Assembly (NCBI GenBank): GCA_027919835.1
Contig: JANVFP010000014.1
Coordinates: 186,001-250,000 of the forward strand
Length of the DNA: 64,000 nt
Origin: Lentinula raphanica
Taxonomy: Eukaryota > Basidiomycota > Agaricomycetes > Agaricales > Omphalotaceae
Direction: 5' to 3'
This document shows positions 44,126-53,217 of the stretch, in pieces (position 1 is the first letter of the stretch; each line of letters begins with the position of its first letter). The notes under the pieces are model-generated. The model was not told where the DNA came from. It saw only the letters and a list, made by a program, of their open reading frames with translations, and ran no database searches. The translations under genes were made by a program, and so were the position numbers.

Positions 44126-45781
44126 ATGGACGAAGATACCACTCACTCACCTGAGTGGCGCTACAACCCAAACCTCATGTGCATTCACCACCGTAATTCG
44201 GACTGCGACGATTGTTCGAAATACCTCCTTCATGTGGCGATGGCATTCGCAGAAGCTAACCCCAGTTGGGACAAGGCCGACGCTGAGAGAACCAAACATC
44301 TCAACGAAAAATTTAGTGCAGGCGGTTCGGTAGCTGAGGTCGCTAGTAAAGATTTGAAGATCAGTGAATTGACTGGGTCATACAACACCCTGAAGTCTAG
44401 TTTTGAGCAGATTCGCAGGGATCACTCACAGATCACCGAAGAGCGCGCTCACTACCACTCTCATTCTCATAAACTTGATGAAGAACTGAATGAGCTGTCT
44501 GAAACTCTTCATTCGCGCGATAACGACATCCGCTTACTTCGTAAGGAGTTAACCGAGCTCAAAGGACAGAGCGGCGAACTTAGTCACAAAAGACGCCGCA
44601 CTGAACATTTGTTGGAACCAGGCCCATTGACTTACGATCCGTCCTCATCCACCGATCGTTCAGAAAGTCCCATAGGTTTCATCCTTACTCCTACTGAAGC
44701 CGCACAGTTCCAACCTTATCAACCTGCGCCCCAAACCAATCAGTCTATCGCTCCCACTGAAGACAACGCTCTTAGACGAAGAAGGCCTCCTACCGATCCA
44801 GTCACTGTAGCCCAAGCGGACGACTATTTCCGTATGCTTCGCTCATCTGAACAACCTCACCGCAAGCCCGCTTGGCCTATATATCGAATGCTTGAGCAGT
44901 TTCGTAACCGAGCTCTTGCTTTTCCTGAATCGGAGCGCTCCCCTGTCCAACAGAGTGTCATAACTCAATTCTATACTCCGGGTTTCGTATCCGAATACTA
45001 TGGTCAGCCTCAGGTTGACGCCCATCGTTCTCGCCAAGAAGCTCATCGTGCACGCCAAGAAGCTGAACATGCTGCCGCGGTTCAACGCAAAGCCGACATT
45101 AAGCCTCCTTCTCTAAATGCACCCGATGAAACCATCGTGCGATGGCTCTGTCAAAGTACCATCGAGAAACCGCGGAAAATTGCTGGCATCCTCACTCGTG
45201 CTACTGACAATACCGTCTCTCTTTGCTCCATCCGAGGGCGACGACTTGTATACGCACGCGATGCTAACTATGATAGTCATGCCATTGCCACCATCCGCTA
45301 TGCATACTATCTTGCCGCCATCGAGGTCATACTCTCCCCATCGTACTACAAAGATTTCATATACGACAATAGCATCCTTGTTCAGTTTCCAGTCCCTGAA
45401 CTATCCAAGTTTCCCGGTGATCCTCGTAACATCACCGTGGAAAGCGTCGCACGCTTCTTCGCTGCACAGGGATTGACAGTTGCCGACATCGAAGATGCTG
45501 CCCTATTCGCTTATGTGTGGCTTCGAGACATTGAGGCCGTTAATCCAGATGTTGTCGCACGCATCTCGTTGCTCCGCGATCGAATTTTTCCCTTACTTGC
45601 CGTTCATGGCTTACCCGCTGGGCACAACAAAAATTATATGAATTCATCTGGCACTATTCGTGCTGAACCACCATCCGCTACTCCGGGCCCTCAAATTCCT
45701 GGACTCAGTAATCTTGTCATTATCCCTTCCACTGCACCGTCGACTGCGATGTCTAACGATACAAATATGGTAACCAGTTGA
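44126..45781 (+). CDS. Extra ORF of the gypsy element, 551 aa, unknown
   Basis: Starts 111 bp after pol, same strand, ends 176 bp before the 3' LTR; it lies within the element. N-terminus has a compact Cys/His cluster (CIHHRNSDCDDC). Residues about 70-155 are heptad-like and charged, a probable coiled coil (LKISELTGSYNTLKSSFEQI, LDEELNELSETLHSRDNDIR), then a basic KRRRTEH patch. A low-complexity Pro region follows, and a C-terminal folded part (PDETIVRWLCQSTIEKP, AIATIRYAYYLAAIEVILSP, NITVESVARFFAAQGLTVAD). No signal peptide or transmembrane helix, so it is not an envelope protein. It may be a second structural or nucleic-acid-binding protein; this is inference. Confidence 0.85.
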   Translation: MDEDTTHSPEWRYNPNLMCIHHRNSDCDDCSKYLLHVAMAFAEANPSWDKADAERTKHLNEKFSAGGSVAEVASKDLKISELTGSYNTLKSSFEQIRRDHSQITEERAHYHSHSHKLDEELNELSETLHSRDNDIRLLRKELTELKGQSGELSHKRRRTEHLLEPGPLTYDPSSSTDRSESPIGFILTPTEAAQFQPYQPAPQTNQSIAPTEDNALRRRRPPTDPVTVAQADDYFRMLRSSEQPHRKPAWPIYRMLEQFRNRALAFPESERSPVQQSVITQFYTPGFVSEYYGQPQVDAHRSRQEAHRARQEAEHAAAVQRKADIKPPSLNAPDETIVRWLCQSTIEKPRKIAGILTRATDNTVSLCSIRGRRLVYARDANYDSHAIATIRYAYYLAAIEVILSPSYYKDFIYDNSILVQFPVPELSKFPGDPRNITVESVARFFAAQGLTVADIEDAALFAYVWLRDIEAVNPDVVARISLLRDRIFPLLAVHGLPAGHNKNYMNSSGTIRAEPPSATPGPQIPGLSNLVIIPSTAPSTAMSNDTNMVTS

Positions 45782-45957
45782 ACATGTGTTTTGGTACGCA
45801 ACATGCACTGTTCAACTATGTTATCTAACTCACGATGAGATACAGCTTTGGTACGCTAACATGGCCATCTCATCGGACAATCTCAATATCTTCTCGTACA
45901 TATATTCATCATGAATTCTCTCGGTTTCACCCATTGGCTCAACCTGGTGGGGGAGGG
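45782..45957 (+). other. 3' untranslated part with polypurine tract
   Basis: Ends GGTGGGGGAGGG immediately before the 3' LTR, the expected plus-strand primer site for a retrotransposon. Confidence 0.85.
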
Positions 45958-46127
45958 TGTAACGCCCATAGGCGCTTACTTACAAATCAGTTGATTATAT
46001 CATGCTCGCTTACGTTAGTATCCTTAGTTCTTTTTTGTCTTCGACTACCAACACGGTATAAATCTTGTCGTGTTCACTTGTCTGATCCAACTAAGGACTC
46101 GTCTCATACCGAGACCTCAACTTTACA
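45958..46127 (+). repeat. 3' LTR
   Basis: 170 bp, read as identical to the 5' LTR. TATAAAT at 46057-46063. Followed by the target duplicate CCAAA. Confidence 0.95.
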
Positions 46128-46479
46128 CCAAAGGAAGCCTTCAGATGGACATGGTGTTGTACTCGAAGCCTTTGCACTGCCGGAAACTGTCGAAGATGAT
46201 GTGGCTACAGTCAAATGCCATGATACAAACAGTATTGATTGGGAAAACAATGAACATACTATAGTTTTGCAATTCTTAACATACTGTATGTTATTAACAT
46301 GTTAAAAAAGGCTTTCTAAACATGTTATTATCTTTCTTCACACATATGTTAATATACTGTTAATAACCCATGTTAATTAAGGCCTCCAGAGACCCATTGT
46401 TAATAACTATGTTACTAACACAGCAAATCTTTCCTAACATTACCCTATACTGTATAATAAGTACTAAGCGGCCTCGTTT

Positions 46480-46705
46480 TTCTTATCTGTATCATCTGAA
46501 ACACTTCAGTCCGATCAGAATTCCAGCCAGGTGTGTTGAAGTCAGAAGATTTAATTCTTTTGACAAAACAGGAACAGGTTGAACAACTATAATGACACGG
46601 AGCCTACTGAGGTAACATATGGCACCTGCAACACATGCGGGGCACCGCCATTCAATGAGTATTAATAATGAAGCCAATTTTCTGTCTTAAAAGGACCCTC
46701 AAGTC
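46480..46705. repeat. Dispersed repeat related to 17405-17665
   Basis: Shares ordered words with the 17.5-kb copy (TACTGAGGTAACATAT, GAGTATTA, GAAGCCAA, AAAAGGACC). Lies immediately upstream of the first gene of the four-member family. Confidence 0.7.
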
Positions 46706-46823
46706 TCCTCAAGTAGAAGAGAACTTCCCTCAAACCTTACCAGTGTAGTACAATCTGTTTCTCTACATGTAAGATCATCTTCATCCAAAATTCTCTAATT
46801 GGCACAGTCTCTGAACAGTCTCC

Positions 46824-47375
46824 ATGTTGCAGAAAAACATTGTCATGTCTCAACCTCTACGATCATCTTTCACCGAAGAATCTTCCTCGGTGCCCGAGCA
46901 GGAGCAATCACACTCAGAGCCTCAAACACAGATAGATTCTCAGCGTCTGCTGCCCGCTGCAAAGATGCTTTCTCAATCGAAGTACGGAAGGGTTGCTCTG
47001 GGATTTATATTTCCTTTCGAAGTAAGCGTGCCACGAGCCGCTAAACGGGACCCCGCAATGAAGGAATTGCTAGACTCGACTGACCCGGCTGAGGAAATCC
47101 CTTTAGTTTTAATGCCGGAAGTCATTCCCAGGCTACACCTGTTCTTTAGATTCCTCTGCCATGATATTCAAGATGTCTGGCCACAAGCGTTCATCTGTGG
47201 CGTCAGAGACCCCGAGACGAGTGTGACCATGCAGGGGTTGATGCTCACCGATAATTTTGATACCAGACATAGTCAGATCCCGACCAAGGCCCAGGTTGAA
47301 CAAATCCAGGATATCATTGATTGGAAGGAGAAGATTAAATGGTACCATGTTGAATTTGACAGTGATGCCATGTAG
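46824..47375 (+). CDS. Unknown protein family, paralogue 1
   Basis: 183 aa, no intron needed. A variable Ser/Gln/Glu-rich N-terminus of about 55 residues precedes a conserved block: SKYGRVALGFIFPFE, AAKRDPAMKELL, then DVWPQAFICGVRDPETSVTM, GLMLTDN, and KAQVEQIQDIIDWKEKIKWY. No signal peptide, membrane helix or known motif. An in-frame ATG at 46845 is an equally good start. Three further copies lie on the same strand at 50.0, 50.9 and 51.6 kb, conserved at the protein level with divergent N-termini, which argues for real coding genes under selection. Confidence 0.72.
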   Translation: MLQKNIVMSQPLRSSFTEESSSVPEQEQSHSEPQTQIDSQRLLPAAKMLSQSKYGRVALGFIFPFEVSVPRAAKRDPAMKELLDSTDPAEEIPLVLMPEVIPRLHLFFRFLCHDIQDVWPQAFICGVRDPETSVTMQGLMLTDNFDTRHSQIPTKAQVEQIQDIIDWKEKIKWYHVEFDSDAM

Positions 47376-47940
47376 GTTATAGGCTGTAGCTGGGGATTGA
47401 GTATGATTACCGCTTGTGTTCCTAGAAGGTTGCTGCAAGCAATCATGGGTTTATTCTACGTAGCTGATCAATGATCATGAAAAAACTTTCACCTCTTGTT
47501 GCCTCCCAGTCTGACTTGAGAAATGGTATCCTTGATAATAGAAACCCGGAGTTCACAGTTCACGGACAACGATGTCTGCGAGCACTGCCAGTGATGGCAG
47601 CGTCAGTATGGCAATCATGCAGTTGTGTTGGAATCAAGCGCCAGGCTGATAAGCAATTTCTCCTATGTAGATAGAATGACCACAGGTACATAGTGGAATG
47701 AATCACAAAGTTGTCACTGTTGCCTTACCGTCGCTAGCCCCAGCCCCCGGACAGGAAAATGCATAACATCATGCACATGCATCGACCTCAGATGGTCACC
47801 AGTCAACTTGAACTGGTCCCCAACTCAAGAGGCCAACCCAAACCAGTCACACAACAACTGGACAGTGTTCTCCTCTGCCTGGTTATCTTCTTTGATGTGT
47901 TACAAAAGGTTAACGTCCAAACATTCCAGAACGAAGCGAA
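47376..47940. other. Gene-free interval
   Basis: No supported gene; may hold the 3' exon(s) of the minus-strand gene to its right. Confidence 0.4.
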
Positions 47941-49173
47941 TCAAAGTTGAAGCCAGATTGGGAAAACTAGTGCAGGGTCTGAAAGGGAGTAAAAAAGGAA
48001 TGAGAACTTACTTGAGCAATGTGAGCTCCTATCCAATCTATCTGCCTCTGCAGATCTCATTGGGAGCCTCAATCGCTTCCAAATCACGTTCTTCGACTTC
48101 TGAGTATGGTTCTGGAGGAGGTCGAGGAAGGGCATGAGATGTCCCAGATGTTCTTGAGATATTGTTTCCTTGAAGTCAATAATACCGCCAGAAGACTTGA
48201 CGATTTCAATAGTATCATCATTGCACAGAGTCTGAGCAGTCTCGGGAACGGTCTCGCGAAGAACAGCATCGCCAAGTTTGAGCACGGCAATGCACATATC
48301 AAGAGAAGGCTCGGGCGTTCGGGAGAAGAGAAACGAACGGGCGAGAGCGTAATACAAAGCATACGAAGCATACGTTGACGATGATGATGATGATTCTCCA
48401 GCGTCCGCTCCGGCTTCACCAACCCAAAGATTCTGAACCAAAACTCCCTTCGTGCAACTCTCACCGACCTTCTCAGAATCAGGAAGAACAGCGTTCAATC
48501 TATCACGAGCGCCCAAAAGCGCGTCGATATATTCCGAGATGGGTTTCGACGGGTCGTGCGGGGTGTGGTGGAAGGATGAGAAGAGGAAAGGCCGGGCGGA
48601 CCAGTGGTGGGTGAAGCCAGGTGAAGATGGGGAGGATGACAATGACGATGGGAAGGAGGAGGGTGAGCCGGATTGAACTAGCTCTGGCTCAAAGTAAGCT
48701 TTGAGGGCAGCATACACATCCCTCCCACCACTCTTGCCTCTGCATATCCCCCGACAGTCCAGCTCCGTCAGGAGACGGATGAACGAACCGGCCATAGCGT
48801 TGTGTGCATCCCACTTTTCTGCCTCGAGCGCGATTTGGGCCATTCGGGCCACTTGGGTAGATTCTGCCAGTGGTGAGGAGTCGCCGTTGCCGTTGGTGGT
48901 GGTGGTGGTGTGATCAATATCGTTGATCGTAGGCCGTGCATAAGATCCATCAACAATCCGGTGAGTCTGACCGTCAAAGCTGAGAACGGTCTCGAGGAGC
49001 TCTTCAGACCATGTTTCGAATTGACTTGGAGAACGAGAATGAAGATCGGGATGAGAATCCGCGCGAATACAAGATTTGGAGAGTTTTGGGATGTGGGTGG
49101 ATAGGAGGAGCCAGGTTTGGAGTAGATCATGCGACGACGACGAGAACGACGTGGAGAAGGAGGTGGGTGACAT
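47941..49173 (-). CDS. Gag-like protein with tail copied from the helicase-type gene
   Basis: 410 aa as read in one frame. The first 330 residues resemble a retrotransposon Gag capsid: WDAHNAMAGSFIRLLTELD, DVYAALKAYFEPE, PISEYIDALLGARDRLNAVL and ALYYALARSFLFSRTPEPSL. It may be a domesticated or captured gag. Residues about 343-385 (HLMPFLDLLQNHTQKSKN, KRLRLPMRSAEADRLD) are homologous to HIMVFLELLHNGTQELKN, KRLRLPLKSEEADMLD of the gene at 61.5 kb. The shared segment ends at the same splice donor, TCAAGTAAGTTCTCATT. The predicted last 25 residues read past that donor, so the true C-terminus may be spliced. Embedded opposite in direction among the four paralogues. Confidence 0.6.
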   Translation of the reverse strand: MSPTSFSTSFSSSSHDLLQTWLLLSTHIPKLSKSCIRADSHPDLHSRSPSQFETWSEELLETVLSFDGQTHRIVDGSYARPTINDIDHTTTTTNGNGDSSPLAESTQVARMAQIALEAEKWDAHNAMAGSFIRLLTELDCRGICRGKSGGRDVYAALKAYFEPELVQSGSPSSFPSSLSSSPSSPGFTHHWSARPFLFSSFHHTPHDPSKPISEYIDALLGARDRLNAVLPDSEKVGESCTKGVLVQNLWVGEAGADAGESSSSSSTYASYALYYALARSFLFSRTPEPSLDMCIAVLKLGDAVLRETVPETAQTLCNDDTIEIVKSSGGIIDFKETISQEHLGHLMPFLDLLQNHTQKSKNVIWKRLRLPMRSAEADRLDRSSHCSSKFSFLFYSLSDPALVFPIWLQL

Positions 49174-49972
49174 TGGGTATTATTATTCTAGTCGATATAT
49201 CTTTGTTGAACTTTTGGTGAACAATCTCGAGCATGCTAGGCTCCAGAATCCAGATGGCACCTCTATGGAGCACTGATACTAGAAGTGTAGGAGAGGACTT
49301 TGATGAGATGACGAATGAGTAGATACGGGGGCTTGTTGGAGCTCTGATACCTGAGGATGAGGATAGAGGTGAACTTGCAGTTACATGTTACAACTCAACT
49401 GGAAGAAGCAGATTGATGAATACAAGATGAATACCAGTGGAACGGTTGGGCCGTGAGAATTCTCGTCAACAAAATTGAACACCAATTGCAAGTTGAAGTT
49501 CCTTTCTTCCAACGTCCATCACTCACGAACATCGAAATTTGTCTTCAGACTGTAGGACTTGCAGCTAGCATGGATCCGAAAATTTCATGATCTGTCGGAC
49601 TGACTATCAGTAGCAAACTTCTAACGCTCTTTAGTCTTGTAATCGTTGTATTCAAGGCAAAGGCCAAATGTACCACTTGGACCCACACAGCGCAAACAAC
49701 CGAGTTCACGAACTCAAAACGCACAGTATGCATGACTATACATGTGGTAGGCGCACCTTCATTTACGTCCATAGATGGCCTTCAGTGGGAAATTAGGAAA
49801 GGGCCACCAGCATCGATATCCCTCGTACCAACCAATTCATCGCACTGATCTATCTTTTCCAGAACTCTCTACTCATGGGCACTCCTAGAACATCTGTGAG
49901 GCTGTATTCTCTTCTCCGAAACCTATCGAATTATTTTATGATACTGACTTGAGTAAATCAATCCAGACAGCC
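49174..49972. other. Gene-free interval between gag-like gene and paralogue 2
   Basis: Acts as the divergent promoter region of the two genes. No repeat or ORF of note. Confidence 0.45.
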
Positions 49973-50521
49973 ATGTCCGACTCCGATCCTCAGCCAGTCT
50001 CACCACCAACATTATTAAACGAAAGCGAACGTTCTTCTTCACCCCAGTCGGTCACGCATCCCACATCCTGGCAACCCCACGTCCAATTACCCCACTCACA
50101 GCAGCCCGCGACCAAAAGACCTTCCCAATACAAATACGGAAAGCTCGCCTTGGGTTTCATCTTTCCATTCGAAGAAGGCATCCTCCCCGCTGCCCAACTA
50201 GATCCCGAGATGGAAGAACTGACACAAGAAAAACCATACCCTCTACTAGAAATCGTCGCCAGGTACTCAGTCTTCCTCGATCTGCTTCGTGAGGACGTAG
50301 AAGACGTCTGGCAGAACACGTTCATCTGCAGCGTTGAAGACCCCAAGACGGAGGTCACTACGCCTGGGCTGATGCTCAGTGACAATTACAAGGATGCGTA
50401 TAGTCGGGTTCCGACCAAGGGCGAGGTGGAGCAGATCCAGGAGGTTATGGATTGGAGGGAGAAAGTGAGGTGGTATTATATTTTGATAGAAAACCGTGAG
50501 TTACAGGTGCATGGCTGGTGA
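49973..50521 (+). CDS. Unknown protein family, paralogue 2
   Basis: 182 aa from ATG at 49973 (MSDSDPQPVSPP). Disordered Pro/Ser/Gln-rich N-terminus, then the conserved block: YKYGKLALGFIFPFEEG, AAQLDPEMEEL, DVWQNTFICSVEDPKTEVTT, GLMLSDNYKD, GEVEQIQEVMDWREKVRWYY. Closest in layout to paralogue 3. Intronless like its relatives. Confidence 0.75.
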   Translation: MSDSDPQPVSPPTLLNESERSSSPQSVTHPTSWQPHVQLPHSQQPATKRPSQYKYGKLALGFIFPFEEGILPAAQLDPEMEELTQEKPYPLLEIVARYSVFLDLLREDVEDVWQNTFICSVEDPKTEVTTPGLMLSDNYKDAYSRVPTKGEVEQIQEVMDWREKVRWYYILIENRELQVHGW

Positions 50522-50945
50522 TTGGACTCATTTGTGGAAATTCGGAATCTTGGAATGGAGAGAAAGGAGAAAGGAGATGTGTCGTCGTGTCGTCAGCGTT
50601 GCTTGGCCTCAAGCCGTCGTCTTCTAGTAGTCACAAGCATAGCAATGTATCTTCACTCACTCAATGGTCAGAGCAGTGTGGCCTGGTGACTGGGCCAAAC
50701 TGAGAAAAAGGTGCAATGTGCATTACGATTCTGATCATGAATGAGCCACTCGGACAGGAGGCTGACACTGAGTACTGATATACTGATATCTGAGTTTTTC
50801 CCAAACCACAAGTTACTTACAGCCGACCGCGTGCAAACCAGATGGTAAATTTACAAGTTTACAACAGCCTCTTACCACATTCAACTCTTCAACTCAACTT
50901 CCAAACCCGGCCCATCATCATCATCCACCGCATAAACCTTCCTCG

Positions 50946-51473
50946 ATGCCCACTGACTCCAGCGAGACCACGGACTCGAAACCAGACTCTGACTCAGAGT
51001 CCCAACTCCATCTCGAATCAGGGAGTCCGAGGCTGACTCCTCGTCCCTCCCCAGTGTCCCCACCAGCCTCTAGACCACCTCCTCTATCCAAATACGGAAA
51101 AGTCGCACTGGGATTTATCTTTCCCTTCATGGAAGGAGTCCGACGAGCTGCTGAACGGGACCCGGAAATGAAGCGCTTGACAGAGCAAGAGTTCCCTCTG
51201 TCGAGAATCATTTCCAGGTATGAAATCTTCCTTGAAATGCTCCGCGAAGACGTAGAGGATGTATGGCCGTATGCGTTCATCTGTGGCGTTGAAGAACCCG
51301 ATACAGAAGTCACTACACACGGGCTGATGCTCAGTGATAACTTTACCACTGTTTATAGTCAAATCCCGAGCAAGGCTCAGGTGGAGCAGATCCAGGAGAT
51401 TATAGATTGGAGGGAGAAAGTGAGATGGTATTATGTTACGATAGAAAGCGACAGTCCACTCTATGACTGGTGA
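50946..51473 (+). CDS. Unknown protein family, paralogue 3
   Basis: 175 aa. N-terminal 45 residues rich in Asp, Ser and Pro. Conserved block: SKYGKVALGFIFPFMEG, AAERDPEMKRL, DVWPYAFICGVEEPDTEVTT, GLMLSDNFTT, KAQVEQIQEIIDWREKVRWY, ending in SPLYDW (paralogue 2 ends QVHGW). The 5' flank shares CATCCGACCGCGT-like sequence with paralogue 4, supporting local tandem duplication. Confidence 0.78.
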   Translation: MPTDSSETTDSKPDSDSESQLHLESGSPRLTPRPSPVSPPASRPPPLSKYGKVALGFIFPFMEGVRRAAERDPEMKRLTEQEFPLSRIISRYEIFLEMLREDVEDVWPYAFICGVEEPDTEVTTHGLMLSDNFTTVYSQIPSKAQVEQIQEIIDWREKVRWYYVTIESDSPLYDW

Positions 51474-51736
51474 CCTGAACGAAAAACAGGAGCCCCATGT
51501 TCGTTGCCGCTTGCAGCTTTGCCTCCATTGTCAATGTATGTCAGTTTCTTTGACGGCACCACCGTAAAGATGTAGGCCGCTGTAGTATGTATCTCTATAA
51601 ATCGTGAGCTACATCCGACCGCGTATGAACGACAATGGTTACGTAGTAGGTAGGACTGATTCACAAGTTCAACCTTCATCGGAGCACTCGCCGCCCGCTA
51701 CTACTATGCTTCCCGAGGCTCAATATGGAAAATTCG

Positions 51737-52617
51737 AAGGCAGAGATAAGCAACAAGAAGATGAGATTGACTTAACAGTTAAACCACAATACAAATTGAC
51801 AGGCCTAAGACTCTCCAAAATAACACAGTCTCTAGCAGAAAAAGCTATCAAACGGAAAAAAGCCAAATCAGCCACATACCAGAGGAAACTTCGCCGACGA
51901 GCCACCACCCGAAACTTAGGCATGGCCCAAGCATGTGCCGCCGAAATAAATGGATCGACTCCATCCGAAGGTGTACTATGGAAGTCAGTGCGACACAAAG
52001 ACATCACAAAAAGAATACAATTTTTCCTCTGGATGTTATACCATGATGCATACAAAGTCGGGGAATACTGGGAGCAAATACCAGGGTTTGAGCAGCGAGC
52101 AAACTGCCCGCACTGTAGAGTTCCAGAAACTATGGAACACATCCTTCTGGAATGCACATGCCCTGGCCAACAGACTGTATGGGACCTTGCAAAGGAACTC
52201 TGGTCCAACCAGAAGTCTCACTGGATCAACCCGTCGTTTGGGACAATTCTGGCCTGCGGAGCCATATCAGTTCGTGACGAAAGTGGAAAACACATGCCTG
52301 GAGAGTCACGCCTCCTACGAATTATAGTATCTGAAAGTGCTCACCTCATCTGGAAGCTTAGGAACGAACGAGTTATCAATGACACAGGACCTGTGAGCAC
52401 TGAGCGTATTACAAAACGCTGGCGGACGGCCATTGAAGGGAGATACCAACTCGACTGCACCCTTACGTCCAACCGATTTGGCAAACGCCAACTTGCAAAG
52501 AGGACAGTCGACAGAACTTGGAAATGCGTAATCCAGGTCTGTGATGATCCCTCCCAGAAGCCTTGGGGAGGGACTGGGGTTTTAGTGGGTGAACGTGTTA
52601 GGTCTGCGGTAAGGTGA
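51737..52617 (+). CDS. LINE ORF2 C-terminal fragment, in frame with paralogue 4 start
   Basis: Encodes the C-terminal part with a zinc-binding segment typical of fungal LINEs (FFLWMLYHDAYKVGEYW, CPHCRVPETMEHILLEC, QQTVWDLAKELW) and a basic end. Reverse transcriptase and endonuclease are absent. By chance the frame is continuous with the upstream paralogue 4 start, so a chimeric protein of 330 aa beginning at 51625 could be made. Confidence 0.85.
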
Positions 52618-52833
52618 GAGGAAAGGTAAGGAGAAGCAGATAACACGGAGTCCCACACGGGGCGCCATTCGGGCGCCTGTGCATGTAGCATTTCCTCAGG
52701 TGGTTTTATATCTTTACACAGCGGCTTGGTCAATGACCTTGCGCAACTCAACGGCCAGAAGGAGACGACCTTGTCGTTCTCCCAATGGTGCATCTCCATG
52801 CAACGTTCCACAAAAAAAAAAAAAAAAAAAAAA
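51737..52833 (+). mobile_element. 5'-truncated LINE (non-LTR retrotransposon) insertion
   Basis: About 1.1 kb. The target duplication TATGGAAAATTCG is at 51724-51736 and 52834-52846, and may extend two A bases. The 3' end is a 22-base poly(A) tract (52812-52833). Contents are the C-terminal end of a LINE ORF2 and a 3' UTR of about 190 bp. All hallmarks of target-primed reverse transcription with 5' truncation. Confidence 0.95.
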
Positions 52834-53217
52834 TATGGAAAATTCGCATTTGGCTTTATTATTCCATTTGATACAGCTGTGCAACGAGCTGCTGAACGGG
52901 ATCCCGGCATGAAGGAATTATTAGAAGAAACACTGTGGCCAATCTTGTCAATTGTTGCCCAGATGCACATTTATCTTGCAATGCTTTGTGCAGATATTCG
53001 ACATGTGTGGCCAAATGTGTTCATTTGCACTGTCAAAGAACCTCGTACACATATCACTGTCCACAGTGTAATGCTCACGGATAACTGTACTCCAAATCAC
53101 CAATCTATTCCATCCATGGCACAAGTGAAACATATCAAAGAAATCATCGACCTGAAAGAGAGGCTCAGATGGTACAGAGTCATATATGAGTACGAGCCTT
53201 ACACGTACAAGCGGTGA

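Larger units (their letters stand above)
36553..46127 (+). mobile_element. Apparently complete Ty3/gypsy chromovirus-type retrotransposon, 9,575 bp
   Basis: Two 170-bp LTRs that look identical by eye, flanked by the 5-bp direct repeat CCAAA (36548-36552 and 46128-46132). Gene order is gag, protease, reverse transcriptase, RNase H, integrase, chromodomain-like tail, then an extra ORF. All frames are open except one in-frame UGA between protease and pol. Identical LTRs imply a recent insertion. No canonical tRNA primer site (TGG at the LTR edge) is seen after the left LTR, so priming may be by another mechanism. Confidence 0.95.
36010..46455. mobile_element. Decayed TIR element split by a gypsy retrotransposon
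   Basis: TATACTGTATTAGGGTA at 36010 is matched by inverted TACCCTATACTGTATA ending at about 46455. Both sides then carry AACATGTTAATAAC-type palindromes and a coding-like remnant: left DEDEDEPGEEFDAGIVESE, right DGHGVVLEAFALPETVEDD. Removing the retrotransposon (36553-46127) and one copy of its target duplication leaves about 870 bp. TA occurs on both outer edges. Likely a small non-autonomous DNA element or gene-bearing remnant. Confidence 0.6.
51625..53217 (+). pseudogene. Unknown protein family, paralogue 4, split by LINE
   Basis: 5' part 51625-51736 encodes the variable N-terminus and stops at QYGKF of the conserved block. After the LINE the block resumes at 52834 with YGKFAFGFIIPFDTAVQRA, AAERDPGMKELL, HVWPNVFICTVKEPRTHITV, MLTDN and KHIKEIIDLKERLRWYRV, ending at 53217. 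Thirteen bases are duplicated at the junctions. The coding parts on both sides have no other damage, so the insertion is the disabling event and looks young. Confidence 0.88.

Noticed and set aside
44126..45781. Envelope protein, by its position after pol
   Set aside because: No signal peptide, no membrane-spanning segment and no glycoprotein-like cysteine pattern.
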